From contig NC_089492.1 in the NCBI RefSeq assembly GCF_036850765.1, positions 72,356,482 through 72,420,481 of the forward strand: a stretch of DNA of 64,000 nt, written 5' to 3'. This document shows positions 47,721-59,466 of the stretch, piece after piece (position 1 is the first letter of the stretch; every line of letters starts with the position of its first letter). The position numbers and the translations under genes are program-made. The stretch is from Saccopteryx bilineata (lineage: Eukaryota; Chordata; Mammalia; Chiroptera; Emballonuridae). The notes under the pieces were generated by a model. It had not been told where the DNA came from. It searched no databases and worked only from the letters and a program-made list of their open reading frames with translations.

Positions 47721-48078
47721 TCTGCATCTATGTTCATACCAAGCACTTTCTTCTACTAATTCCTTGTTTTCTCTGGCTCTTTTATCTATTTTCATTTAGG
47801 TTAAAAATAGATCTTTTCCAAGGTTCTCCCTGGGCTCTGACTTTGGTCCTTTCACACATCTTTAACTATAACCTACATATAAATTCTATCCTAAAATTGG
47901 TCAACAGTTCCTCTGGCTTTGTCACCACAGTGTTTTATTGCTAACTTGCCTTGAAAGATCAAAAGACAAGACTTGCCTTTTTCATCTTTAATTATGCTTC
48001 CTCTTGAATTCATATTGTACTTCTCACATTACTTCACTCTTTTCCCAGTATTGCACGATTAAATCTTTACAGATGCTT

Positions 48079-48493
48079 TCCCACCAACAGTGTATGAGGG
48101 TTCCTTTTTCTCCACAGCCTCTCCAACATTTGCTATTACCTGTCTTGTTAATAATAGCTAATCTAACAGGTGTGAAGTGGTATCTCATTGAAGTTTTGAT
48201 TTACATTTCTCTAATAGCTAAAGAAGATGAGCATCTTTTCATATATCTGTTGGCCATTTGTATTTCTTCCTGGCAGAAGTGGTTACGGGGAGAGGGAGGA
48301 AAGGGAGAGGGAAAGGGGGAGGGGGAGGGGCACAAAGAAAACTAGATAGAAGGTGACAGAGGACAATCTGACTTTGGGTGATGGGTATGCAACATAATTG
48401 AATGACAAGATAACCTGGACTTGTTATCTTTGAATATATGTATCCTGATTTATTGATGTCACCCCATTAAAAAAAATAAAATTATTTAAAAAA
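48079..48493 (+). mobile_element. LINE-1 3' end with 5' inversion
   Basis: Perfect 18-bp duplications aaatctttacagatgctt (48061-48078 and 48494-48511) enclose one insertion made of two parts in opposite orientation. The left part (to about 48275) is reverse L1 ORF2 C-terminal sequence (cagtgtatgagggttccttt, aacaggtgtgaagtggtatc). The right part (from about 48280) is a plus-strand L1 3' UTR with G-rich tract, ctgactttgggtgatggg and an A-rich end. This is the known twin-priming outcome. The frame at 48004-48345 runs across the junction and is artefactual. Confidence 0.93.
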
Positions 48494-48511
48494 AAATCTT
48501 TACAGATGCTT

Positions 48512-49600
48512 ATTGCTTTCCTTAAGACTCCCAGACAGTAGATAAAGAACAAAAGATCTGATCATTTCTTCTATTACTGTAATCTCTCCCATCTTTATTT
48601 CATTACTCTTACTTTTTTCATTACTTTTTTTCCTGTCTTATTACATAGTCTTCTAATAGTATATTTTGTCTTTCCCTTTTAATTCGTCTTACACATTACT
48701 CTCAGTACAACTTCCTAGAGTACTATTCTGCTCCCCTTATGTATCTAATTCAACTAAGTACAATATAAATTCTAAATTTGATTTTCCAGACTATCTATAT
48801 TGAGATTTCAGTGTGCTTTAATATTTTAACCTGTACATAATCTTCTACACATTATACTAAAGAAAATTTAAATAACTGCTCTTTTCAAACACATCATGCC
48901 ATTTCCCAAGTTTGTGCATCTCTTATGCTATTCTTTGCATTAGGAACATATTTTCATCTCCCTTCTACTTGAATCCATTGACCTGAAGCTTTCCTCTCTT
49001 TCCTGGCTCTTCTTATAGTAGTCCATATGATTATATGACATATTACTCTGAAACTTAGCAGCTTAAAATGACTAACATTTATTATTTCATGATTTTTCTG
49101 CACAGGGAGTCTGGGCATAATTTAGCTGGATGCCTATGTCTCGACAAAACTCACTAAGCTGCAATCAGGGAGTCAACCAAGGCTGCAGGTACCTCAGAAC
49201 TCAGCTGGGATGGAATTCTCTTCCAAACTCATCTGTGTGGTTGTAGGCAGGATTCGGCCCCCTATAGTCTACTGATGGAGGGTTTGAGGTTCTCACTGGC
49301 TTTTGATTGGAGGCTGCCTCCAGCTTTGGCACCACACTGGGAAGTACCCAGCATGGCAGCTTACATCATCAGAGCAATGAGAGAGCAAGAGAAATCATAT
49401 GAAATGGAAGCCAGTGCCATTTTTTAGCAAACACAGAAGTGACATACAATCATCTTTATCTATTAATAGAGAGTCACTCAAGGGGACAAAATGACATAAT
49501 GATATGAATATTATGAGGCAGAGATCACATAGATGTTTTCTACCAACCACATTCTTCATTGTCATTCCTTTCTTATTTCTCCAGAAAATAAAAACTTTTG
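48512..49600. other. Unassigned sequence
   Basis: A segment near 49020-49400 (cttagcagcttaaaatgact, cacagggagtctgggcataa, ggctgcaggtacctcagaac) recalls an old mammalian repeat that I cannot name. No gene supported. Confidence 0.4.
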
Positions 49601-49615
49601 TTCATCTCTGAATTC

Positions 49616-50048
49616 GTGTGTGTGTATGTGTATGTGTGTATGTGTGTGACAGAGACAGAGAGAGGGACAGATAGGACAGACAGACAGGAAAGGAGAGATG
49701 AGAAGCATCAATTCTTCGTTGCAACTCCTTAGTTGCTCATTGATTGCTTTCTCATATGTACCTTGACCAGGAGGCTACAGCAAAGCAAGTGACCTGTTGT
49801 TCAAGCTGGCAACCTTGGACTCAAGCCACCAACCTTGGGTTTCAAGCCAGAAATCTTTGGGCTCAAGCCAGCAACCATGGCGTCATGTCTATGATCCTGC
49901 ACTAAAGCCAGTGACCCCATGCTCAAGCTGGTAAGCCTGAGCTCAAGCTGGATAATTCCATGATCAAGCCATTGACCTCAGGGTTTTGAACCTGGGTCCT
50001 CTGCATCCCAGTCCGATGCTCTATCCACTGTGCCACTGCCCAGTCAGG
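49616..50048 (-). mobile_element. SINE family C with GT-rich tail
   Basis: The left end is a gtgtgtatgtgtatgtg tract instead of a plain T run. The reverse family C body follows, and the head at the right ends cccagtcaggc. The original target duplication catctctgaattc survives at 49603-49615 and 50452-50464, with the next SINE inserted into the right copy. Confidence 0.92.
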
Positions 50049-50057
50049 CCATCTCTG

Positions 50058-50450
50058 CATTTTTTTTTTTTTTGGTATTTTTCTGAAGCAGGAAACGGGG
50101 AGAGACAGTCAGACAGACTCCCGCATGTGCCCGACCGGGATCCACCCGGCACACCCACCAGGGGGCGATGCTCTGCCCACCAGGGAGCAATGCTCTGCAC
50201 CTCCGGGGCATCGCTCTGTTGCGACCAGAGCCACTCTAGCTCCTGGGGCAGAGGCCAAGGAGCCATCCCCAGCGCCTGGGCCATCTTTGCTCCAATGGAG
50301 CCTCACTGTGGGAGGAGAGACAGAGAGGAAGGAGAGGGGGAGGGGCGGAGAAGCAGATGAGCGCTTCTCCTGTGTGCCCTGGCCGGGAATCGAACCTGGG
50401 ACTTCTGCACACCAGGCCGACGCTCTACCACTGAGCCAACCAGCCAGGGC
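50058..50450 (-). mobile_element. SINE family A inserted into a neighbour's target duplication
   Basis: Duplications ccatctctg lie at 50049-50057 and 50451-50459. Head, body and tail are complete in reverse. One CTCF-like core is intact (50155-50166) and the second is altered (ccaccagggagc). The head belongs to the gcagaagtcccgg-type variant. The 111-131-codon frames in both directions (50109-50504) are SINE shadows. Confidence 0.95.
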
Positions 50451-50464
50451 CCATCTCTGAATTC

Positions 50465-51215
50465 TTATACTAGTTAATTGGCTTTCTTTTTGTGTACTCA
50501 TCACTTTTCTTATTAGAGTACTTTTTATACACTACTCTTGGCTATAATTTATTGAATTCTCAATTTTACAGCACTTTACATATAGTATTTTTGGCTAAAT
50601 ATTGCTGAATGGTTTGTATCTCTGTCATAGTCTCTCCTAATAGTAAAGACAGTTTCTTAGACCCTTTCTGTTGAAACTCTGACCTCAAACATTGTGAGTA
50701 ATCTAACCTGAAAAACCAACATAAACTTCCAGAATACCCAGTGGAAGAAAACATGTAAAATGATCCAACATTTATTTTCCCTTGCTGGACTCAAGGTATG
50801 CCATTATGGTTTTTAACAGTGTAATTTTCTAAAATAAAATTCTACTACAACAAAATACTCTTGAGATCAAGAAACAGTTCTATTCCATCAGCATTTGCAT
50901 TACTTTCTATACAAGCACTTAGAAAATGTTGATTAGCACATGGCTTTGAGGTAAGTGCACTACAAGGCGTCTGCCATATGGATGAAAACTTATACTAAAG
51001 AAGATTGGTTTATAAGCTAACACCCACTCTTTCTTATTAAACCCTAGATCTCAATAATTTCATAAAACATAGTATAACAATTTTATAAGAACATAGGCTA
51101 ACAATAGACTGATATTAGCTTTTCAACTTTATAAAATGTAGGGAAAAGGAGGAATGATTATTTTTCACATATTAGTCAAACAACACTCTACATTATTTGT
51201 TTTTATGAATTCTAC
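50465..51215. other. Unassigned sequence
   Basis: AT-rich and non-repetitive. No gene or transposon recognised. Confidence 0.45.
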
Positions 51216-51227
51216 TATAAATTTTTT

Positions 51228-51372
51228 TAAAGATTTTATTTGTTCGTTTTAGAGAGGTTAGAGAGAGAGACAAAGAAAGAAAGGGAGGAGGAGCAGGAAG
51301 CATCGACTCCCATCTGTGCTTTGACCAGGCAAGCCCAGGGTTTTGAATTGGGGACCTCAGTGTTCCAGGTCA
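51228..51372 (-). mobile_element. SINE family B, head-truncated
   Basis: Reverse copy with tail and body (gagcaggaagcatcgactcc, ttgaccaggcaagcccagg), but the tRNA-like head stops after cagtgttccaggtc. Duplications tataaatttttt lie at about 51216-51227 and 51373-51384. The insertion is 5' truncated. Confidence 0.85.
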
Positions 51373-51384
51373 TATAAATTTTTT

Positions 51385-53136
51385 AATGTATTTTAAAATC
51401 CTTAGCTTCTACTCCCTTATCAGAAATGCTTTACTTGTTTCAAGAGATTCCAATGCTGGCCAATCACAAATGAAAGTCTATTATAAATAAGTGTCAAAGG
51501 ACAGTGATTAAATTGTTCTTTGAACATAAATGCATTTTTTTCCTTTATTAATTTTATTTAAAATCATAAAAATAGCTTGAAATAGTTATGCATTCAAATG
51601 ATGAATATATCATTTTTTCCCCATAATTTTTATTGCTAGCGTCTATGAATAGCACCATTGTGCTTGATTTCAATCATCGATAATTTTTCCCCTAGGACAC
51701 TGTTGACTTGTAAGTCAATGCAATTGTTCATGATGCTACAGAAATGTTCAAGCAACAACTTTGTCCCCCCAGCCTGATACACAGTACTGTCATATGTTAA
51801 ATGCACCATCTGCTGCTGTTTAAATAATATAATGATTTAAAAGCCCCACAAAACATATACAAACTTCAGAAAGCATTATTTTATTTTTTTTACTACAAAC
51901 ATAAGAGCTATAAATTTTGATTAAAAAAGAAAAAAGAAAAGAAAAGGAAACCACAAAGTTCTTGATTTCCCGCTGAGATTTAGTTAGAATCCAGATCTTC
52001 CTGAATTCAACTCCTTTTAATATTTTGCATCCGATCTTTAGTTGATCTGGTTTTCCAAAAGATATAAGTTTCACTTTCATAATTCATTCTCAGTTTGGCC
52101 TGGAATAAGATAGCTTACCTCCACATTCCTGGCAAGCAACATTTCTTTGCTGGAAGAAAAGTTCACCTCTTAACTGAATGTTTGGCTAGAGATCAGGAAA
52201 AAATAAGATCTGATTTCTTTTACAGTTGACTTCCTTTTTCATGTGACCCTTATACAGAATTGGTTTTCTTCTTCACTATGTCAGCTGGAATATAATAAAT
52301 TATGCCAGTTCCTGTTGATCTAGCACCCTCAGGAATTCTTAAGTATATTCCACAAATAATGTACCTTTCAGTTCATTGAAATCTAGCAGCTTGAGAATTC
52401 ATTCATCTCAAACAAAGGATGTGAAATGTGTCTTCCCTACTTCCTGAGAGGCCCAGAGTACCAACTGCCTTTAAACTGGCATTTGATTTTCCAAGCTTCT
52501 AACTAGTGCCAATGTTCCTTCTTTATAATGTTGCTGATTTCTCAGTTTTAATCTCTTCCCTTTTTTGCCTTCTGGGCCTGCAAACTTTTCTTGTCCAATT
52601 TTTAAACTACTGTTGCTTTGTTTACACTAGTTGACAATCCCCTACCAACTCTCCAACTCCTCTCCCAAGTCAGGAAGGAGAGGCACTGGCAAAGGAGGAA
52701 GGAGGTTGTAGGCTGCGAATTCTACAGCATGCCGGTGTGATGAGAACGGTAGTAATGGCACCAGTGTTTGCTATGGCACTGTGGGTATGAGAAAATTGAG
52801 CTATTTATGTAACAGGAAAAGATGACATTATTTCAATCACATGAGAAAATAAAACCAATATACCAAGAAGAACGGTGCTTACTAAAATCTTCTGTGGTTG
52901 AAATGATATTAGCATGGTTGACAAAGTAGAATACAAGAGCTCATGTTCTATAGGAGATCTACTATTGCTTAGCTCAGATTATTTCTGTATCTCTACATTA
53001 GTACCTATAACTATATTTATAGCTGTGTCAATACCTATGTCTATATCTATCTACAGAGAGAGAACGCCACAGCTCCACTACTAATAGTATGGTGTCTAAC
53101 ACACTGCCTTGAATATTGCAAGGTCTTAGATCCTTG
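51385..53136. other. Unassigned sequence
   Basis: About 1.75 kb without recognised genes or repeats. A tatctatatctatctac-type short repeat occurs near 53020-53060. Confidence 0.45.
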
Positions 53137-53145
53137 TTTAGCTGG

Positions 53146-53512
53146 GGTTTTTTTTTAATTTTTTTTAAAAAATTTTAGTGCTCATGAGAAAGAGAGAGAT
53201 AGACAGACAGGAAGGGAGAGAGATGAGAAGCATCAAATCATAGTTGTGGAACCTTAGTTGTTTGTTGATTGCTTTATCATATGTGCTGTGATATGGGGCT
53301 TCAGCTGAGCCAGTGAACCCTTGCTTAAACCAGCGACCTTGGGCTCAAGCCAGCAACGATGGGGCCATGTCTATCATTCCATGCTCAAGCTGGCGACCCC
53401 ATTCTCAAGCTGGTGAGCCTATGCTCAAGCTGGTAACCTCGGGGTTTTGAACCTGAGTCCTCAGCATCCCAGGCTAACACTCTATCCACTGCGCAACCAA
53501 CTGATCAGGCTA
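53146..53512 (-). mobile_element. SINE family C
   Basis: Duplications tttagctgg lie at 53137-53145 and 53513-53521. T-rich tail, CTCAAGC-type repeated body and head (ccactgcgcaaccaactgat) occur in the reverse order. Confidence 0.93.
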
Positions 53513-53659
53513 TTTAGCTGGTTTGAAGTGAGCTTTTATTTAAGTCCAAAAAATATAAAACAGAAGAATGTCTTAAAGATTCAATAGAAACAAAGGTCCA
53601 TGAAATACTTTCAGTTGAATGTTCAAAATAAGAAGGAAAATAAAGAAATGTATCTAGTC

Positions 53660-54250
53660 AGAGTATAGTCAAGAAAACAGGGATTACACCAGCTAGTCTA
53701 ATGTAGAGAATCAGTATAGAAAGTTGGTTACATTAGTACTGGAGGACTACAGAGGCAAGACACACACAAGATGAAAATAACACAGAGGTAGTGATTTCCA
53801 GGGTCAGCCTTCATCCATAGGGCTAATGCAATCAAGGGGAGCAACTGGCCATTACACCCTGGAAGCTTGAAGCAGGGTTCCAGTGGGGTGAGACTCATGA
53901 CCCCTAAAGGAAGCTGCTCTCCAGGAGATGCTGGTACCTCAGAAACTCTGGAAAGGAACCCGTGGAGCTAAACCCATATTTCTGAGGACCTGAGCACCAT
54001 GTGGCCATGCTAGTGTCTCTGACCTAGCTATTTAGGGTGTAAAACAAATTAAAAGAGAGGAAATTGAAACTAATTACCTCTAGAATCAATGGCTGCTGCT
54101 CAGGAGGGCTGAAGAGCCATCCACAAGGTCCATGGGAAGTAACAGTAGCAGAAGGATGGAGCGTTTCTCTAGTCTTCCCTCAGCCTTCCTCTCTCATTGT
54201 CAGGGCCTAATAGGAAACAGCTGGCAAGTCACAGTGTCACTTGCTGAGTT
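53660..54250 (+). repeat. Ancient interspersed repeat remnant, class uncertain
   Basis: Text such as gaaaacagggattacaccag, gttggttacattagtactgg, gggcctaataggaaacagct and ggcaagtcacagtgtcactt follows the order of a diverged mammalian repeat that I recognise but cannot name. No coding capacity. Confidence 0.35.
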
Positions 54251-54885
54251 CCAGCTCCAGGATCACAAAACAGAATGTTGAAGGCCATGAGACACACAAG
54301 CTTGATCACCAGCACAAAGGAATAGAGGGGAAACACAGAAAAGCAAGATAGGCTAAGTGACAGCAGCAAGCCCTCTGCTGTGTGTGGGGGTTGGGGACCG
54401 TGGTGGGGAAGGGGCTGAGGAAGAGTGCTTGGGAAGCCCAAGAGCTCAAGAAACTCCTGGCCCTTTGTAGAGCCTTGGCATCTGGTTCAGACTTCTTTCT
54501 CTGTGTCACGGACGCCACTCTCCTTGTCTAAGGCCTTTGGTGACTCCTTGCTGGCCATGGACTGAAGTTCAGCCGTCTTAACCCTGAGGCTTCTGTTTCC
54601 TTCCTTCCTCTCCTTTTCTTCTTCACCAGGGCCCTACTTCAGTTACCTGAAACCACTCACCTGTTACCCTGAAGGTGACATGTTGACATACCACACATGG
54701 TATTCTCCCTTTCCAGAGCACTCCTATTTATCATTCAGGGCAGAATTAAAGTGTTCCCCCAGGTGAGCCCCGTCTGGGGAGCCAGCACCTCTAATGAACG
54801 ACCTGCCCAGCTCTTTCCTCTTCTGTCCTGTCATGCTTCTCTCTCCCTGCCTCATTCCGCATCTGCCACATGTGCCTCTTTGTTC
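54251..54885. other. Unassigned GC-richer sequence
   Basis: Less AT-rich than its surroundings. The minus-strand frames at 54229-54518 and the plus frame at 54697-54981 show no domain. From about 54700 it may already be diverged L2. Confidence 0.4.
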
Positions 54886-54889
54886 CCAT

Positions 54890-55260
54890 CTCAGGTTTGG
54901 CACAGGCTTCTGCCCGCCTTGATCTTTCTCACATGCCCATGTGGCTCACTCCTCAATTCCTTTAAATCTTTGCTCAAATAAATGGCACCTTCCCGAAGAG
55001 GATTCTCTTCACCATCTAGTAGAGAGAATTGTAGACTCCAAACCTATGTATTTGCCCTCACTCTCTCTTTCCTGGATTTATTTCTCTTCATAGACCTGAT
55101 CACTTTCTAATATACTATGTAACTAACTTGCTTATTCCCTAACATCTGCTTCACAAAGGCAAGTTTTGGGTCTGTTTTGTTTGCAGTGTGTCCACAGTTG
55201 CTGGACAGGGTCAGCCACATGCTGGGTCTGAGAACATACTGTGAATGAAGGCATCAGGGC
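54890..55260 (+). repeat. L2 LINE 3' end
   Basis: The string cctttaaatctttgctcaaa, ctttcctggatttatttctc, ttcatagacctgatcacttt, catctgcttcacaaaggca, agttttgggtctgttttgtt, ctgtgaatgaaggc follows the L2 3' end in order. Confidence 0.8.
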
Positions 55261-55264
55261 TGTG

Positions 55265-57084
55265 CATGGGCACCGGAAATATTAGCTGCTAAAGGAAGGC
55301 CATGGGGAGTGGCAGCTAAAACAAAAGGCAGTGGGCCTGGTGGTCATGTGGTCGCTGGTGTCCACTCAGAGGCAGTCGTAGCATGATATAGGAACTGTAT
55401 TTTAGGAGAATGTGGGTGTTACCGCAATAAATTTAAACCTTTTTTTTTGGGGGGGGGGTCCAAGATAGTGTTTCTTGAATGTATAGAAAGAAAAAGTAAA
55501 TAATTTTTTAAGAAGAAATTTTGAGACTCTTTTTTGAACTAACACAAAACAAGAATTTGATAGTTTCTGGAACACATTCTTGCAGGAAAAGGAGGCAATC
55601 GATCGTGGGCATAAGAAGCAAGTTAAGGTTAAAAAAATAAATACACCTTCTCCTCTGGGGCTGGAAGAAAAGCAGAAGAGTGAAGTTAAAAGGTTTGTGT
55701 TGATGGAAGAAGGGAGTTGTGGAATGCCTATGCCTGAAGTGGGGAATTCTGGCCTCGGCCATCTGGTGAGATGGGAAGGGCCAAGGAAGAGTACCGCAGC
55801 GGGAGGACCCCGGAGACAGGCTCTCGCGTGCCTGGAGGAGCTGTCCTGCTCCCTGACACTGGGTTAGGGGGTGCTCAAAGGGTCGGTCCTTGACTCCCCC
55901 GCAGCCATGTTTCACCGGCCGGCATGGAATTCGAGGCAGGAGATCCACATCAGCCAGCCAGCACCATTTCCATTTCTGAGTGGAGGAAATGGCAATGCTT
56001 TCATACACGTGGCCCTGGTAAGGCCAGTGTGCAGATGGGCACTTTGCTGGAGACCTTGGCAGGCCGGCGGAGGAGAGGAAGGAAGGAGAGTGTCATTGGC
56101 TTGGGTTTTGGAGGAAGACAGGATATGTGTTGGGAAAGATCTAGTTTTAATTTTACATAAAAGGAGGAATATTTGCAGCAAAGTTTACTATGTAAGAGCT
56201 GGCCCTTGGACTGGAGCCAGCTCACACCATCAGTGCACACAGTGGCGAGGGACAGATGGCTGGCCAGCCACAGGAGCTAGACACAGGGCTCCTAAGGGAG
56301 CACAAGTCCAGCAGAGTGAGGATGACTTCTGGGGTGGTGACCAGGGTCGCAGTGATGAAAAAGGCAAGTTTGTTGTGAGTAGTCTTGAGAGAGTTTTGAA
56401 AAAAAATTACCTCCAAGTAATGCATTCAGATGGTATGTGTGTGTTCAGTGTACTGATTCTCAAGTTTATTCTTGTGTATTCTGAGCTCTTAGTGTTCCCT
56501 CCACTCACTCTTCAATAGGCCTTGCAGGCAAACTAGTGCTTCTGTAAAACTCAAGGGAAAATGCCAGGACACCAGCCTGTCACAATCACTTCTTTTTGAG
56601 AGTAAGAAATTCATTAATTAAAGTGTGCAATTTATGTTATAAGCCGATGGGTTGTTTTCAAACAAAGGGTTTAAATTACTTACAAACATTATTGAAGTGT
56701 TTGAGATCCTGAGATCTGGGTAGATACATAGCACAGAAGTAGGTTAATGTCTTTGGGTTCTTTATCAAGTGTCCTTTCATTCCCATTTATATTTAATTCA
56801 GAGTATTTTGGGACACTAAATTCTGAGATCTCTGGCATTTTAAATGTGCTACTAATATTTTTATTTTCTCATATCATTCCAACTTTTTCAAAATGAAGTC
56901 TATGAAATAAAATGTAATTTGTTATTTTACAGACTACGATTACAATTTTTGAGAGGAATAAAATAAAAAAATATTGATAGGAAATGGTACTAAATAAATA
57001 ACACATTTTAAAAAAATCATTACAAAAACTAAATTTTTTAAATTGCTACACTCTCACCTGTGAATTATTCTGGGTTCAACCATT
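55265..57084. other. GC-richer block with the longest open frames
   Basis: Between about 55560 and 56520 the composition is GC-richer and long frames occur on both strands: 215 codons plus at 55871-56518 and 166 codons minus at 55508-56008. They overlap, and neither has a recognisable domain, signal peptide or repeat architecture. A T8G10 run lies at 55441-55458. The block could hold a non-coding exon or regulatory element, or be chance. I do not call a gene. Confidence 0.35.
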
Positions 57085-57098
57085 TCCAGAATAGTATT

Positions 57099-57458
57099 AT
57101 CATTATTTTTATTTTAATTCTTATTAAGTGAGAGTCAGGGAGGCAGAGACAGACTCCTGCACGCGCCCTGACGGGTTTCCACCTCGTAAGCCCCCTACCC
57201 AGCAATACTCTGCCTATCTGGGCCACTGCTTGATTGCTCAGCAATAGAGCCATTTTTTTTTTAGCATCTGAGGTGAGACCATGGAGCCATTCTCAGTGCC
57301 TGGGGCCAACTTTGCTCGAACCATTCAAACCAAGGATGTGGGACCAGAAAGGGGAGGGTAAAGAAGCAGACATTCACTTCTGTGTGCCTTGATCAGGAAT
57401 CAAACCCAGGACTTCCACATGCGGGGCAATGCTCTGCTGCTAAGCCAATCAGCCAAGG
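57099..57458 (-). mobile_element. SINE family A, old copy
   Basis: Perfect 14-bp duplications tccagaatagtatt lie at 57085-57098 and 57459-57472, although the body is strongly diverged (head ctgctaagccaatcagcca, core region gccccctacccagcaa). The CTCF-like cores are lost. A T-rich insertion lies at about 57253-57261. Confidence 0.9.
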
Positions 57459-57472
57459 TCCAGAATAGTATT

Positions 57473-57940
57473 TTTATATTATTAAGCCATCATGTACATT
57501 TTTCCATTAATAGAATTTTAGACATGGAAAAAATACTCTTCAAAAATATACTCAATTTATAATCCAGCTTCACAATGCTTTTTAAATCACTTTCTTCATC
57601 AGTAAAGAACTCTAAATAGCAAATTTACATAGCCAGCAGAGATATGCAAGGTTTGGTGAAATATGCAAGATTTGTCTTGATTTGATTATGACTGTTAAAC
57701 ATGTCGAATTATTTATTTATCTGCTGTCTGACCTGTCATGTCACCTCATGTTACCTCGCTGTATTTTGAAATTTAGAAAGACATGCTATCAGGATATAAT
57801 ACTGGTCTGTAGAGTAAACACTGACTTGCTCATTAAGCTTCCCTATACTGTAACTATGAAGCATCAAGAAGGGCAACCATGCCTCCGAAGTTCTGATATT
57901 TAAAGACTCCCTCTTGCTTCTTGAGGTCAGATACTCTGTT
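57473..57940. other. Unassigned sequence
   Basis: AT-rich. The frame at 57682-57903 has no recognisable domain. Confidence 0.45.
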
Positions 57941-57956
57941 CACTCATTGTGTTCTT

Positions 57957-58169
57957 TTTTTAAAAGCATTTGATGTATTCTTTTATTTTTATTTATTCAT
58001 TTTAGAGAGAAGAGAGGGAGGGAAAGAGAGAGGGGGGGAGAGAGAGAAAAAGGGGGGAGGAGCAGGAAGCATCAACTCCCATATATGACCAGACAAGTGC
58101 AGGGTTTTGAACCAGAAACTTCAGTGTTCCCAGGATGACGCTTTATCCACTGCACCACCAGAGGTCAGG
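57957..58169 (-). mobile_element. SINE family B with purine-rich expansion
   Basis: Perfect 16-bp duplications cactcattgtgttctt lie at 57941-57956 and 58170-58185. Between the tail and body is an expanded GA/GGGG tract at about 58005-58060. The head is at the right (ccactgcaccaccagaggtc). Confidence 0.94.
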
Positions 58170-58189
58170 CACTCATTGTGTTCTTAAAG

Positions 58190-58285
58190 TTTAGTGAAGT
58201 AGCCAGCCCATATTGTGAGCTCAATATATATTTGAATGAATGAATGAGTGAATAAATAAGTGAATGAATGAACGAATAGAATAGA
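58190..58285 (+). repeat. L2/MIR-like tail with (TGAA)n
   Basis: The string gtgagctcaatatatatttg leads into tgaatgaatgaatgagtgaa repeats. L2 tails end in such TGAA-type repeats, so this is probably an L2 remnant with slippage expansion. Confidence 0.6.
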
Positions 58286-58289
58286 TCTT

Positions 58290-59159
58290 ATGTTACACTC
58301 AACATTTTAATACCCATGCCTGTTGGATGAGTATTAATACTTTCTGTTGGATTTCAAAATATACTATTAGAATCAAAGTTAGTCCAATATCTGAAGTCTG
58401 TTGAAACAAAAGTCTGTGGAAATTTATTATTTTTTATTTTTTAATGTTCTATTACCTTGAACATCCATCCACAGGGAACTGTTTTCCTAGGCCCTGGCTA
58501 TATGACCACAGGAGAATTGGATTAGTGCTGAAAAACTAATTGAATAATTCAGCCAATCTGTTTTGCTGAGGGCTGTTTATTATATCACAAGTGTCAGGAC
58601 TAGTTCACCATGCTGAATGCAAGCACATAGATGAGTCATGTATCACTGTAGATTCTTGTGATTCTTAGTATTAGTACTCAGACCATCATATTTGATACTC
58701 ATGAGCATCTTACACTATTCATCAAACATCTGAGAGCAACAGAAGTTACACTCATACTGAAGAGATCTTTCTAAAACACTTGAGCAGCTACAAAAGGAAA
58801 GAAAGAGCGGCTTCCGAGGTCAATGGAAGTGGTCTTTGTGGTGTATTTCTGACTTAGTTGTTCAAGTTCAATAGCTTTAGGTATATCCTAACACCTTTAT
58901 AGAAGTTGTTGCCTTCTAGGAAAATTAGTTAAAATCTAAATGCAATGGATTTTTAGCCTGATCATAAAGCCAGAGAATCACAAAGATTCAGTTGTCATGT
59001 CTTAGTACAATCCACATAAACCCAGACTGGTTTGCTCATGTCTGGAAGTTAAGCTCAGTATAGTGTTTTATTATAAGATCTAAGAACCTAGCATTAGCAA
59101 TGTATTAATGAATTTTTTATTTATTTTGTAATTGAATTCATTGGGAATTACATTAGTTT
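58290..59159. other. Unassigned sequence
   Basis: No gene or transposon recognised before the L1 insertion. Confidence 0.45.
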
Positions 59160-59174
59160 AAAAATATATGTTTC

Positions 59175-59466
59175 TAAAAATGAGACTAAGAGTCATGGAC
59201 AAGAGTGTGGTGGTTACCAAGGGTGGGGGGGGAGGGAGGACATGGGAGGGAGGGAGGGAGAGAGTTAGGGGGAGGGGGAGGGGCACAGAGAACTAGATAG
59301 AGGATGACAGAGGACAATCTGACTTTGGGCGAGGGGTTTGCAACATAATTTGATGACAAAATAACCTAGACATGTTTTCTTTGAATATATGTACCCTGAT
59401 TTATTAATGTCATCCCATTACCATTAATAAAAATGTATTAAAAAAATAATAAAAAAAATAAAAAAT
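59175..59466 (+). mobile_element. Young LINE-1 3' UTR, severely 5' truncated
   Basis: Perfect 15-bp duplications aaaaatatatgtttc lie at 59160-59174 and 59467-59481. The content matches 2407-2740 almost base for base from the aatgagactaagag point on, including the G-rich polypurine tract. It was inserted at the 3' edge of the older minus-strand L1 to its right. Confidence 0.95.

Noticed and set aside
55871..56518. 215-codon open frame, the longest in the window
   Set aside because: It overlaps a 166-codon frame on the other strand, has no recognisable domain, and lies in a GC-richer block where stops are rarer. Length alone does not support a gene.
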